This document shows, piece by piece, positions 1 to 8,522 of a stretch of 64,000 bases of DNA; the first letter of the stretch is position 1; the number at the start of each line of letters is the position of its first letter. The notes below the pieces were generated by a model. That model searched no databases and was not told where the DNA came from. It saw only the letters and a program-made list of their open reading frames with translations. Made by a program: the position numbers and the translations under genes. The DNA lies in NCBI RefSeq assembly GCF_004963255.1, contig NZ_SUGA01000007.1:62001-126000 (forward strand), in the 5' to 3' direction. The stretch is from Mesorhizobium sp. (lineage in GTDB: Bacteria; Pseudomonadota; Alphaproteobacteria; Rhizobiales; Rhizobiaceae).

Positions 1-1
1 C

Positions 2-625
2 ACCGTGGACGCCGGCGGCGACAAGCCAGTGCCGGGTTTCACCGTCGAGGAGACCAATCCGTTTCTCGGCCTGCGTGGCATCAGGCTGTCGCTCAAGCGG
101 CTGGATATCTTCCGCGTGCAGATCCGGGCATTGCTGCGCGCCGCCATCCACGGCAATCTGAGGGTGATGTTCCCGATGATCGCAACGCCTGACGAATACG
201 GCCAAGCTGCCGCGCTGTTCGCGCAGGAACAGGCCGCGCTTGTCGCGCAGGACGTAGCGCACAAGCTGCCGCCGCTCGGCATCATGGTCGAGGTGCCGTC
301 GGTGGCGCTGGCGCCGGAGGATTTCGCCGACGTCGCCTTCTTCTCCATCGGCTCCAACGACCTGACGCAATATGTGATGGCGGCCGCGCGGGACAACGCG
401 GCGGTCGCACATCTCAATTCCGTTCGCCAGCCGGCGGTGCTGCGGCTGATCGCGGCGGTTGCCGCGTTCGGACTGGAGAAGGGAATTCCAGTCAGCCTCT
501 GCGGCGATGCCGGTGGCGACCCTGAAACCATCCCGGCGCTGCTCGCGGCCGGTTTGCGCGACCTCTCAGTCGCCCCTGCTCAACTGGCGACGGCCAAGGC
601 GGCCATCGCGGACGTTGCGGTGTAG
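2..625 (+). CDS. PTS enzyme I (phosphoenolpyruvate-protein phosphotransferase) C-terminal part, 5' truncated
   Basis: The reading frame is open from the window edge, so the start lies upstream; the GTG at 5 is internal. The visible part is the PEP-binding TIM-barrel domain of enzyme I: ETNPFLGLRGIRLSL, the IMVEVPS segment, FFSIGSNDLTQY and the catalytic cysteine in SLCGDAGGDP. In this family the domain uses PEP to autophosphorylate enzyme I, which passes phosphate to HPr. A dhaK gene follows 470 bp downstream, so this may be the enzyme I end of a fused DhaM phosphodonor for dihydroxyacetone kinase, or a separate PtsI/PtsP. The missing N-terminus would decide. Confidence 0.9.
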   Translation, partial: TVDAGGDKPVPGFTVEETNPFLGLRGIRLSLKRLDIFRVQIRALLRAAIHGNLRVMFPMIATPDEYGQAAALFAQEQAALVAQDVAHKLPPLGIMVEVPSVALAPEDFADVAFFSIGSNDLTQYVMAAARDNAAVAHLNSVRQPAVLRLIAAVAAFGLEKGIPVSLCGDAGGDPETIPALLAAGLRDLSVAPAQLATAKAAIADVAV

Positions 626-629
626 GGGC

Positions 630-1061
630 ATGGCCAGGATGGAAAGAATACCGGAAGCAGGCTCGGAAGAGGCAATCCGCGCCTACAAGACGATCCTGTC
701 GCAGGTCATCGACCAGCGCCCGTCCGGCATGCGCCAGCGCCTGGCCGACGCGCTCGGCAAGCACCGCAGCTTCGTCACGCAGATCTCCAGCCCCGCCTAT
801 ACGATCCCGATCCCGTCAAAGCATCTGCCTTCCATCTTTTCCGTCTGCCATTTCAGCCAGGCCGAGCGCGACCAGTTCATGGCCGCCTATCACCAGGCGC
901 ATCCTGGCAAGGCGCCCGCGGCGTCCGGTCCGCGCAGGACGCGACACGTCTCGCTCATCGTGCCGGATTTCGGCGATGACAAACAGAACGCGGCGCTCGA
1001 CCGGGCGATCAACGACTTCATCCAGAAAATAACCAGCATCGCCGGCAAGGGCAGCGGCTGA
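630..1061 (+). CDS. Small HTH-like protein between PTS enzyme I and dhaK
   Basis: Encodes 143 residues. The ATG at 630 is 4 nt after the enzyme I stop, so it is probably co-transcribed and translationally coupled. The N-terminal half (RMRQRLADALGKHRSFVTQISS, read with gaps, and IPSKHLPSIFSVCHFSQ) resembles a degenerate Cro/XRE-type helix-turn-helix; the C-terminal half (about residues 90-143) has no recognised domain. No membrane segment or signal peptide. Position suggests a regulator or accessory of the Dha/PTS operon. Function is not established from sequence. Confidence 0.72.
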   Translation: MARMERIPEAGSEEAIRAYKTILSQVIDQRPSGMRQRLADALGKHRSFVTQISSPAYTIPIPSKHLPSIFSVCHFSQAERDQFMAAYHQAHPGKAPAASGPRRTRHVSLIVPDFGDDKQNAALDRAINDFIQKITSIAGKGSG

Positions 1062-1092
1062 CCTTTGTTGCCGGGCTGTTTGGGAGGACGCC

Positions 1093-2079
1093 ATGAAGAA
1101 ATTTATGAACACCGTGGACACGGTGCTGACCGAAAGCCTCGATGGCTTTGCGGCGGCTCATGCCGATATCCTCGTGCTTGGCGACGACCACAAATTCATC
1201 CGCCGCAAGGAGCTGAAGCCCGGCAAGGTGGCGCTGATCTCGGGCGGCGGCTCCGGCCATGAGCCACTGCATGGCGGCTTTGTCGGCCACGGCATGCTCG
1301 ACGCCGCCTGCCCCGGCCAGGTCTTCACCTCGCCGACGCCCGACCAGATGCTCGCGGCCGTGCAGGCCGTCGACACCGGCGCCGGCTGCCTGTTCATTGT
1401 CAAGAATTACGAAGGCGATGTGATGAATTTCGACATGGCGGCCGAGATGGCGGACGGCGTGCTGCAGGTTGTGACCAATGACGACGTCGCGGTCGAGAAT
1501 TCGTCCTACACGACCGGACGGCGCGGTGTCGCCGGCACGCTGGTGGTGGAAAAGATCGTCGGCGCCGCGGCTGAGCAAGGCATGGCGCTGCCCGCGCTCA
1601 AGGCGCTGGGCGACCGTGTCAACGCCGCGACGCGCTCGATGGGCGTGGCGTTGACCAGCGGTACGGTGCCCGCGGCCGGCAAGCCCACCTTCGAGATCGG
1701 CGACGGCGAGATGGAGTTCGGCGTCGGCATCCATGGCGAGCCCGGCCGGCGGCGCGACGCGCTGAAGAGCGCCGACGCCATCGCCGAGGAGGTCTGCGCG
1801 GCGATCGCCGGCGATTTCGGCGACCGCGCCAAGGGGCCGGCGCTGCTGTTCGTCAACGGCTTCGGCGGCACGCCCTCGATGGAGCTCTACCTGATGTACA
1901 ACAGCGCCCGCAGAATCTTCGAGAGACACGGCGTGACGGTGATCCGCTCCCTCGTCGGCTCCTATGTGACCTCGCTCGACATGGCAGGCTGCTCGATCAC
2001 GCTGACCGTGCTCGACGATGACATGACGGCGCTGTGGGATGCTCCGGTGCACACGGCGACGCTGCGCTGGGGGATGTAG
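1093..2079 (+). CDS. dhaK: Dihydroxyacetone kinase subunit DhaK
   Basis: Encodes 328 residues, about the normal family size. DhaK binds dihydroxyacetone covalently through a histidine and takes phosphate from the ATP/ADP-binding DhaL subunit in PTS-linked systems. The visible signatures are SGGGSGHEPLHGGF near residue 50, CPGQVFTSPTPDQ, and EFGVGIHGEPG, in which His214 matches the substrate-binding histidine. The C-terminus LWDAPVHTATLRWGM is typical. The start has an AGGA-type ribosome site (gggaggacgcc). No dhaL is seen in the window; it may lie upstream of the enzyme I gene. The stop codon touches a palindromic repeat. Confidence 0.95.
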   Translation: MKKFMNTVDTVLTESLDGFAAAHADILVLGDDHKFIRRKELKPGKVALISGGGSGHEPLHGGFVGHGMLDAACPGQVFTSPTPDQMLAAVQAVDTGAGCLFIVKNYEGDVMNFDMAAEMADGVLQVVTNDDVAVENSSYTTGRRGVAGTLVVEKIVGAAAEQGMALPALKALGDRVNAATRSMGVALTSGTVPAAGKPTFEIGDGEMEFGVGIHGEPGRRRDALKSADAIAEEVCAAIAGDFGDRAKGPALLFVNGFGGTPSMELYLMYNSARRIFERHGVTVIRSLVGSYVTSLDMAGCSITLTVLDDDMTALWDAPVHTATLRWGM

Positions 2080-2179
2080 CGCAATTCCAGGAAAAGTGTG
2101 AAGCGGCTTTCCGCCGAGAATTGCGCCAAAACAAAGGGATAGAGCGGTTCTGCGTTTCCCTGAAACGGTGAACCGCTCT
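2079..2179. repeat. RPE-like intergenic palindromes (two hairpins)
   Basis: Two inverted repeats lie between dhaK and the nucleotidyltransferase gene. The first pairs GCGCAATTC (2079-2087) with GAATTGCGC (2118-2126). The second pairs AGAGCGGTTC (2141-2150) with GAACCGCTCT (2170-2179). The first resembles the element at 26519-26561. Such short interspersed palindromes are common in Rhizobium and Mesorhizobium intergenic DNA; they may act as mRNA 3' structures for dhaK. Confidence 0.8.
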
Positions 2180-2248
2180 GGCCGTCGCTGGCTTCACCGG
2201 TACTTTTCTGGCAAGCATGCGCGGAACCTTGCCGCTGATGCCTGAACG

Positions 2249-3274
2249 ATGCTGCCCGAGCTTTCGCCTGCCCAGGAAAAACTGCTGATCAGCCTTGCCG
2301 ACCCCGAGGCGCCCGCCGATTGGGACAAGGACGTTTCGCCCGCCGGCCTGTTGGCGCTGCTCGCCAATGCAGAGTTCCACGGCGTGGTGCCGATCGTGCT
2401 GCGCAAGCTCAGCGAACGCGGCGACGCCAATCTGCCGAAAGACGCGGGTCTGCAGCAAAAGCTTGCCGAGCTGCGCGACCAGATGACGATGGCGACCGGG
2501 CAGTCGATGCTGCTGCAATATCACGGCGACCGCATCATGAAGGCGCTGGCGGCGAAAGGCGTTCCGGCCCGGATCGTGAAGGGGCCGGTGTTCGCGCGCA
2601 GGCTTTACCACCAGCCTGCCGACCGGCCGTTCACCGACATCGACATTCTCGTCGACCCCGCCGGCATCGAGGAAGCCAACAGGACGATCGCCGAATGCGG
2701 CTTCAGGCTCGGCAGCGGCGAGGCGGAGTCGCACCAACTGCAGGAGTTCAAATGGCTGGAGAAAGAGAATTCCAGCCTGCTGATCGAATTGCACGGCAAT
2801 TTGGTGCACGACACCGGCATGCGCCGGCGCCTGTCGCTCGGCTTTAGCGAGCTGCAGTCGATCGACGGCGGCGAAACCGATACCCCGACCGCACTTCTGA
2901 CCATCGCCATAGTCCATGCTGCCGGCGGCCACAAATTTCACCGGCTGCAGCTCTGTGTCGACGTGCTGCAAGGCGTGCGGGCGCTGAGATCACCGGAAGA
3001 TGAAGCGCGCCTGCTGGAGGCGGCCCGCATGACCGGCATAGAGCTTGAACTGGCGACGGTCCTCAACGTCACCGGACGTCTGTTCGGCGCGCCGCGCGCG
3101 ATCGAGCTTGCGAACCGCATCAAGCCGAACCTCTCGATAAGGCTGGCGAAATGGCTGATCACCGGCAACATGCTGCTGCGTGTCAACTCGCGCGAAAAGC
3201 TGCGCTCGCGCCTCAGCCGCGACGCTTTCCGATGGGTGCAGCGGCTGGCGCGGGCGCGGCCCTATCCGGCCTGA
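2249..3274 (+). CDS. Nucleotidyltransferase family protein (PF14907-like), associated with the orphan RiPP set
   Basis: Encodes 341 residues. It carries the nucleotidyltransferase-5 signature VKGPVFARRLYHQPADRPFT followed by DIDILVDP, the acidic metal-binding motif of pol-beta-like nucleotidyltransferases. The family is widespread next to PqqD/B2/HprK-like genes in EPS and lasso clusters, and members have been linked to lasso-peptide modification, but the substrate here is unknown. The gene converges on the HprK-like kinase gene, and the two ends overlap by 13 bp. A paralog lies at 28136-29335 beside the full lasso cluster. The ATG at 2249 gives a compact protein beginning MLPELSPAQEKLL. Confidence 0.82.
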   Translation: MLPELSPAQEKLLISLADPEAPADWDKDVSPAGLLALLANAEFHGVVPIVLRKLSERGDANLPKDAGLQQKLAELRDQMTMATGQSMLLQYHGDRIMKALAAKGVPARIVKGPVFARRLYHQPADRPFTDIDILVDPAGIEEANRTIAECGFRLGSGEAESHQLQEFKWLEKENSSLLIELHGNLVHDTGMRRRLSLGFSELQSIDGGETDTPTALLTIAIVHAAGGHKFHRLQLCVDVLQGVRALRSPEDEARLLEAARMTGIELELATVLNVTGRLFGAPRAIELANRIKPNLSIRLAKWLITGNMLLRVNSREKLRSRLSRDAFRWVQRLARARPYPA

Positions 3275-4254
3275 CGCAGCGCGGCGCGGATCAGCTGCGC
3301 GGCTTCGACCGGCTTCGCGCCGACTTCCAGCGTGAAGGTCGGCACCGTCTTGACCAAGGCCGCGATCGTCGCCATTCGCCTTTTCTGCAGCGGCAAAAGG
3401 CCGGTCATGCCGGTCCTCACATTGTCGGCGGCCAAAGCCACCATGGCATCGGTCCTGGCCAGGGGCACCAGCCTTGTCTTGCCATCGGTCGAGCGGGCAA
3501 GATGAAGAAGCGCCGCGACTGGCCTCGCGCGCACATCCTCGACGCGGATGATCTCGCCAAGGCGATCGAGCGACACGGCCTGCTCGCCCTCCGCATCCCA
3601 TGTCTCGCCAAGGCAGGGCGACACGAAAGGCAGCATCGCTGCGGTGTTGCGATGGATCTTCACTTTACGCGGCATGCCCCAGGCCGTTACGCCGTCCTGT
3701 GTCGCCCTGAGGATCATGACGTCGTCGGAACAGAGACCGAACCCCTGCGAGGCGAGCGCCAGCGACGTCGTCGACTTGCCGGTGCCGCTCGGCGCATGGA
3801 CCAGCACGAGCGCGTCGCTGCCCGGCAGCGTCAGGCCGGCCGTGTGCAGCATGTGCTGACCTCCGGCATCGAGCGCGGCATCCAGCACCATCATCAGCAG
3901 CGTCCATTTGATCTTGCTGTCAGGATGAACGCGGATTTCTGCCCTGCCCTCCTCATCGCGGATCGACAGCGTCTGCTGACCTGGAAAGACGAGGTGGAAG
4001 ACGTCTCCGGCGTCGATCATCCGGCAATGGCCATCGAAGGGCACTTCGCCATCGAAAGCCAATTTCCCTTCAGGGTTTTCCTGCAGATCAAGCGTTTCGA
4101 CGATGTCGACACGAAAGCCGGGCCGGGCAGCCTCGCTCACACGCAGCGCGCCGAGCATCAGGTCGAAGCTCGGCCAGAGGTCGGCGCGGGCGGCGGTGAC
4201 GCTTATGACCTGCCCTTTGAGGTCGTAGCAGAAGGTCGTTGTCCGATCGCTCAA
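3262..4254 (-). CDS. HprK-like serine kinase, orphan RiPP set
   Basis: Encodes about 330 residues. The P-loop APSGTGKST is near residues 154-162, followed by the acidic CSDDVM motif typical of HPr kinase-like proteins. The N-terminal ~130 residues resemble the substrate domain of PqqD-associated kinases. Related enzymes phosphorylate the C-terminal Ser of lasso peptides (the paeninodin kinase family), so a peptide substrate is plausible but unproven. I chose the TTG start at 4254 because it overlaps the stop of the upstream B2 gene as TTGA; upstream in-frame sequence would otherwise run antiphase through B2. This gene is the last of a three-gene operon (PqqD, B2, kinase). Confidence 0.8.
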   Translation of the reverse strand: MSDRTTTFCYDLKGQVISVTAARADLWPSFDLMLGALRVSEAARPGFRVDIVETLDLQENPEGKLAFDGEVPFDGHCRMIDAGDVFHLVFPGQQTLSIRDEEGRAEIRVHPDSKIKWTLLMMVLDAALDAGGQHMLHTAGLTLPGSDALVLVHAPSGTGKSTTSLALASQGFGLCSDDVMILRATQDGVTAWGMPRKVKIHRNTAAMLPFVSPCLGETWDAEGEQAVSLDRLGEIIRVEDVRARPVAALLHLARSTDGKTRLVPLARTDAMVALAADNVRTGMTGLLPLQKRRMATIAALVKTVPTFTLEVGAKPVEAAQLIRAALRQAG

Positions 4255-4685
4255 GCAGCGGACGCCTTCACGCTGGGCGGATGGCGGTAGATCTCCACCA
4301 TGCCGGGCTGACTGTCGCTGACCACCGGCTTGCCGTCGAGGCAGACCCAGCAATGCGCCGACAGGCGCGGCTCGTGCATCGATTTGGCATCGACGCCGAA
4401 ACGCAGCTCCGGGTCAAGACCGGCCATGCGCAGAAAACGGAAGCCGAGCAGACCCTCGCGAAGACATCTGCGGTCGCGCATGAACCAGGGCCGCCGCACC
4501 GTTCGGTTGACGCGCTGGACGATATAGGTCCAGGGCAAGTCACGATAGGGCGCGGGCGAGCGCAGCGGCGCCAGTTTCAACACGCTTTCAAAATCGCGCC
4601 GGCCGACCAGAACCGGCAGCAGCCTGGCGCTGAGCCACAAATGGGCGCGGAACAGGGCGCGCAGGACCGGCCCGTCGGTCATCAC
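4251..4685 (-). CDS. Lasso peptide biosynthesis B2-like protease (transglutaminase-like), orphan set
   Basis: Encodes 144 residues, the normal size of the B2 family (PF13471). A Cys-His-Asp arrangement is visible: Cys74 in RRCLREGLLGFRFL, His111 in LSAHCWVCLDG, and Asp117 in the same stretch. B2 proteins cleave the leader peptide from the core after the leader is bound by a PqqD-like B1 protein. The gene overlaps PqqD upstream by 4 bp and the kinase downstream by 4 bp, so translation is coupled. No precursor gene was found on either side. Confidence 0.88.
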   Translation of the reverse strand: MMTDGPVLRALFRAHLWLSARLLPVLVGRRDFESVLKLAPLRSPAPYRDLPWTYIVQRVNRTVRRPWFMRDRRCLREGLLGFRFLRMAGLDPELRFGVDAKSMHEPRLSAHCWVCLDGKPVVSDSQPGMVEIYRHPPSVKASAA

Positions 4686-4969
4686 GCGCCCGGGTCGGCG
4701 AGGATGCCTTCAGCCACCAACTCGGCGGCCAATTCGGCCATATCCTCGTCGAGCGTTGCCTTGTCGACCTCGAATTCGTCCGACAACAGGTCGACGATCT
4801 GGTCGAGGCTGCGCGCGCCATCAACCTTGTCGAGAAAGGCCTCGGTCGTGTCGTTGCAGGTGTAGAGCTGGCCGCTGCGCGCCAACAGCACGACGGCGCC
4901 ATCGCCGACATGCTGCACCGACGCATCGTCCGCCATCCGAAGCACCGTTTTGGAACCAATCTCGGCCAT
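4682..4969 (-). CDS. PqqD family protein (RiPP recognition element, B1-like), orphan set
   Basis: Encodes 95 residues with the PqqD/RRE fold pattern: ASVQHVGDGAVVLLARSG, then LYTCNDTTEAFLDKVDG, then a helical C-terminus (LDQIVDLLSDEFEV ... MAELAAELVAEGIL). In RiPP systems this domain captures the precursor leader for the B2 protease. It is the first gene of the operon PqqD-B2-kinase and has a good ribosome site (GGGGAG) upstream of ATG 4969. The minus-strand region upstream (4970-5150) contains no ORF with a lasso leader motif, so any partner precursor must be elsewhere. Confidence 0.85.
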   Translation of the reverse strand: MAEIGSKTVLRMADDASVQHVGDGAVVLLARSGQLYTCNDTTEAFLDKVDGARSLDQIVDLLSDEFEVDKATLDEDMAELAAELVAEGILADPGA

Positions 4970-5152
4970 GCGCCCGCTCCCCTTCGCCCGGGAGCAAATA
5001 GCGCGGCACCGCGAGGCTGTCCATCGCCGTGGACGGCGGAGGGAACGACCGGCCGTGCCGGGCGGCCCGCCGTGGGGCGAATATTAGCGAGGTCTTGCCT
5101 TCCTGCCCTCGCGTAAGCTATGAGTCCGCCGGGCTTTGGGGGAGTGATCTGT

Positions 5153-5269
5153 ATGCGTTACAACTGGGAACGGGCTCCGACAGCGTTCGAACGCCATCGG
5201 AAGGCGCTTGCGGCGGCGATCCTGATCGCCGGCGGCGTCGGGCTGATGCTGGCGGCGCTGCCGCTTTAA
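5153..5269 (+). CDS. Small putative membrane protein, 38 residues
   Basis: A short ORF with ATG at 5153, TAA at 5267-5269 and a GGGGGAG ribosome site about 9 nt upstream. It begins MRYNWERAPTAFERHRKALA and continues with a single hydrophobic segment rich in Ala, Ile, Leu and Gly (about residues 18-38), so it could be a one-helix membrane peptide with a basic N-terminus. It lies between the divergent PqqD operon and prpE. No homolog is recognised; chance occurrence is possible. Confidence 0.45.
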   Translation: MRYNWERAPTAFERHRKALAAAILIAGGVGLMLAALPL

Positions 5270-5424
5270 GCCGGCTTATATCACGGACAGTGACAGCGAC
5301 GCCTCGCCGCAGGCGCCGAACAGAGACGTTTGCCGGCGATGTCGACCAAAATGCAGGAAGACATGGCCGCCACGCCCGGCTTAGTCTATGGCAGGCGGCA
5401 GAACGTTTCTTGGGAGGAAGGCGG

Positions 5425-7332
5425 ATGGCCTCACGCTATCACGAAGTCTATGAGGGCTGGAAGCGCGACCCCGTAGGGTTCTGGGCCGAAGCGGCGAAGG
5501 CGATCGACTGGTACAAGCCGGCCGAGAAGGTCTTCGATCCGGCGCAAGGCGTCTATGGCCGCTGGTTCGTCGGCGCTTCCTGCAACACCTGCTACAACGC
5601 CATCGACCGCCATGTCGCCGGCGGACGCGCCGACCAGCTGGCGCTGATCCACGACAGCGCGATCACCGGAACGATCCGGAAATTCACCTATGCCGAACTG
5701 AAGCGTGAGGTGGTGGCGCTGGCCTCGGTGATGCGGCATCGCGGCGTCGGCAAGGGCGACCGCGTCATCATCTACATGCCGATGGTGGCGGAAGCGGCGA
5801 TTGCGATGCTGGCCTGCGCGAGGCTAGGCGCCGTGCATTCGGTGGTGTTCGGAGGGTTCGCCTCGCATGAGCTCGCCACCCGTATCGACGACGCCAAGCC
5901 GAAGCTGATCGTCAGCGCTTCCTGCGGCCTGGAACCCGGTCGCATCGTCGCCTACAAGCCGCTGCTCGACAAGGCGATCGAGATGTCGAAGCACAAGCCC
6001 GACGCCTGCCTCATCCTGCAGCGCGAGCAACTGCGCTGCGAGATGAAGGACAATTACGACATCGACTATGCCGATGCGGTCGCCCGCGAGCGCGCCGCCG
6101 GCGCCAATGTCGACTGCGTGCCGGTGCCGGCCACCGACCCGCTCTACATCATCTACACCTCCGGCACGACCGGCCAGCCGAAGGGCATCGTGCGCGACAA
6201 TGGCGGCCATATGGTCGCGCTGAAATGGACGATGGACAATGAGTTCGGCGTCAAGCCCGGCGAAGTGTTCTGGGCGGCTTCCGACGTCGGCTGGGTGGTC
6301 GGCCATTCCTATATCGTCTACGGACCGCTTCTGCATGGCTGCACCAGCGTGCTGTTCGAAGGCAAGCCGATCGGCACGCCGGACGCCGGCACCTATTGGC
6401 GGGTGATCTCCGAGCATGGCGTCGTGGCGCTGTTCACCGCGCCGACCGCGTTCCGCGCCATCAAGGGGCAGGACCCCAAGGGCGAGTTCGTGCCGAAATA
6501 CGATTTGTCGAAGTTCCGCACGCTGTTCCTTGCCGGCGAGCGCGCCGACCCCGAGACCATCAAATGGGCGGAACAGAAGCTCGACCGGCCGGTGGTCGAC
6601 CATTGGTGGCAGACCGAGACCGGCTCGCCGATGACGATCAATCCGGCCGGTCTGGGGCTGCTGCCGGTGAAATACGGTTCGCCCGGCGTGCCGATGCCGG
6701 GCTATGACATCCGCATCCTCGACGATGCCGGCCACGAGGTGCCGCACGGCACGCTCGGCAATGTCGTGGTCAAGCTGCCGCTGCCCGCCGGCTGCCTTCC
6801 GACGCTGTGGAATGCCGACGGCCGCTTCCGCCAGGCCTATCTCGAGGAGTTCCCCGGCTACTACAAGACGGCCGATGCCGGCATGATGGACGAGGACGGC
6901 TATCTCTACGTGATGGCCCGCACCGACGACATCATCAACGTCGCCGGCCACCGTCTCTCGACCGGCGCCATGGAAGAAGTGCTGGCCGCCCACCCCGACG
7001 TCGCCGAATGCGCCGTCATCGGTATTGCCGACGCCATGAAGGGCCAGGTGCCGCTCGGCTTCGTCGTGCTCAATGCCGGTGTGGCGCGTGACAGCGGCGC
7101 GATCGAAAGCGAGGTGGTGGGGCTGGTGCGCGAGCGGATCGGCCCGGTTGCCGCCTTCAAGACGGTGGTGACGATCAAGCGGCTGCCCAAAACCCGTTCC
7201 GGCAAGATCCTGCGCGGCACGATGCAGAAGATCGCCGACAAGGAGGAATGGGCGATGCCAGCGACCATCGACGACCCCGCGATCCTCGACGAGATCACGG
7301 CGGCGCTGAAGGGCCGCGGCATCGGCATTTAG
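5425..7332 (+). CDS. prpE: Propionyl-CoA synthetase (acetyl/propionyl-CoA ligase)
   Basis: Encodes 635 residues, the normal length for PrpE/Acs. It activates propionate (or acetate) to the acyl-CoA by way of an acyl-adenylate. Motifs: AMP-binding P-loop YTSGTTGQPKG near residue 244, WWQTETGSP in the middle, and the acetylatable lysine in PKTRSGKILRG (Lys594). Similarity to PrpE is suggested by SRYHEVYEGWKRDPVGFW and by SDVGWVVGHSYIVYGPLLHGC read as a whole. ATG 5425 has a strong ribosome site (gggaggaag). Upstream in-frame sequence from 5029 is not expected to be coding. The gene is monocistronic. Confidence 0.93.
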   Translation: MASRYHEVYEGWKRDPVGFWAEAAKAIDWYKPAEKVFDPAQGVYGRWFVGASCNTCYNAIDRHVAGGRADQLALIHDSAITGTIRKFTYAELKREVVALASVMRHRGVGKGDRVIIYMPMVAEAAIAMLACARLGAVHSVVFGGFASHELATRIDDAKPKLIVSASCGLEPGRIVAYKPLLDKAIEMSKHKPDACLILQREQLRCEMKDNYDIDYADAVARERAAGANVDCVPVPATDPLYIIYTSGTTGQPKGIVRDNGGHMVALKWTMDNEFGVKPGEVFWAASDVGWVVGHSYIVYGPLLHGCTSVLFEGKPIGTPDAGTYWRVISEHGVVALFTAPTAFRAIKGQDPKGEFVPKYDLSKFRTLFLAGERADPETIKWAEQKLDRPVVDHWWQTETGSPMTINPAGLGLLPVKYGSPGVPMPGYDIRILDDAGHEVPHGTLGNVVVKLPLPAGCLPTLWNADGRFRQAYLEEFPGYYKTADAGMMDEDGYLYVMARTDDIINVAGHRLSTGAMEEVLAAHPDVAECAVIGIADAMKGQVPLGFVVLNAGVARDSGAIESEVVGLVRERIGPVAAFKTVVTIKRLPKTRSGKILRGTMQKIADKEEWAMPATIDDPAILDEITAALKGRGIGI

Positions 7333-7686
7333 CCACCCGGTCCCCCGACGCGTTAATAATGTATTAGCCAGTTTCCCCCGCGCTGCAATCGCTTGTTGTG
7401 CAATGCAGCATCAGACTTTAAGTTTGCCTGGGGGGCCATACCGAAGGCACGGCATGGCTCAACAAGAGACGACATTCGGCGGCGTCCACACACCGCGATG
7501 CCTTGCTACCGTCGCCGTGAATCGGTCGGTAGAGGCCGCCGGCGAGCCGCGTATCCTGCCGCCGCTCGGTCCCACCCTGTTCCGTCATCTGTTGAAGCCC
7601 GCCGAGAGGGGTCTACCGTTTCGTGGAAACGGGGAACCGCTCGTCCGGCCGCCTGGAGCGCCGGTGTGGAATTGTTTGCATTCGGC
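7333..7686. other. Intergenic region prpE to metallophosphoesterase
   Basis: About 350 bp without a convincing gene. It holds a partial TGTTGTGCAATGCAGCA dyad at 7394-7410, related to the boxes found in the EPS promoters, and a small hairpin CCGTTTC-GTG-GAAACGG at 7615-7631 that resembles the interspersed palindromes. Confidence 0.5.
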
Positions 7687-8502
7687 ATGATATCGAGGCG
7701 CAAATCAGTGCAAGTATCCGAGCCTCAATCCGTGAGCCTGTTCCAACGATCGAGACGTCCTCGACCCGCGCCGCGCGAGCGCCTTGTCATGGATATGCGC
7801 GACACGATCGTCTATGCGATCGGCGACGTGCATGGCTGTCATGACGAACTGCGCGCGCTGGAACAGAAAATCGAGCTCGACGCGCAGCAGTTCCGCGGCC
7901 GCAAGATCATCATCATGCTGGGCGACTATATCGATCGCGGCCCGCATTCGCGGCGCGTGGTCGACCATCTGATGGCGCCCCCCCCGAGGGGCTTTCAGCG
8001 CGTCTGTCTGGTGGGAAACCATGAAGTCGCGCTGCTCCTCTATCTGGACGGACATCTCTCGCGTGAAACCTGGCTCGGCTATGGCGGCCGCGAGACCCTG
8101 TTCTCCTACGGCGTCGACCCCGACCGGCTGATTAGCCTCTACGGTTCGAGCGCCCAGGCGGATGAGCGCATACGCGAGGCCATTCCCGCCAGCCATGTCG
8201 ACTTCCTGCGCACGCTGCCGGCGATGGTCTGCTCCGACCAATTCGTCTTCGTGCATGCCGGCATCCGGCCCGGCATCGCGCTGGAGGCGCAGGACGAGGG
8301 CGACCTCCTCAACATCCGCGAGGAGTTCTTCGAGGCGGCGCACCGGCTCGACCGCTGGGTGGTGCACGGGCACACGATCGTCGACGTCCCGACGCTCGAC
8401 GGGCGCCGGCTCGACATCGACACCGGCGCCTTCCAGACGGGGCGGCTGACCGCGCTCAGGATCGTCGGCAAATACGGTCGGCTGCTGTCGTCACGGGATT
8501 GA
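7687..8502 (+). CDS. Metallophosphoesterase (serine/threonine phosphatase-like, calcineurin fold)
   Basis: Encodes about 271 residues. The metallophosphoesterase signature motifs occur in order: GDVHGC, then GDYIDRGPHS, then GNHEVALL, then the later histidines in VFVHAG and VVHGHT. These coordinate two metal ions for phosphoester hydrolysis. Rhizobial homologs have a short basic N-terminal tail before the catalytic domain, like the SLFQRSRRPRPAPRERL seen here, so I take ATG 7687; GTG 7732 or ATG 7790 are alternatives. Substrate is unknown. It is a single gene, convergent with the NmrA-like reductase gene. Confidence 0.85.
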   Translation: MISRRKSVQVSEPQSVSLFQRSRRPRPAPRERLVMDMRDTIVYAIGDVHGCHDELRALEQKIELDAQQFRGRKIIIMLGDYIDRGPHSRRVVDHLMAPPPRGFQRVCLVGNHEVALLLYLDGHLSRETWLGYGGRETLFSYGVDPDRLISLYGSSAQADERIREAIPASHVDFLRTLPAMVCSDQFVFVHAGIRPGIALEAQDEGDLLNIREEFFEAAHRLDRWVVHGHTIVDVPTLDGRRLDIDTGAFQTGRLTALRIVGKYGRLLSSRD

Positions 8503-8522
8503 AGAGAGCGCAGCTTCGCTAC

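Noticed and set aside
4970..5150. Possible lasso precursor upstream of the orphan PqqD gene
   Set aside because: All minus-strand frames were read; none has a YxxPxL leader, Thr at the penultimate position or a suitable Gly-to-Asp/Glu ring.
7403..7690. Plus-strand ORF starting MQHQTLSLPGG between prpE and the metallophosphoesterase
   Set aside because: No recognisable domain, weak start signal, and it overlaps a palindrome and a regulatory-like dyad.
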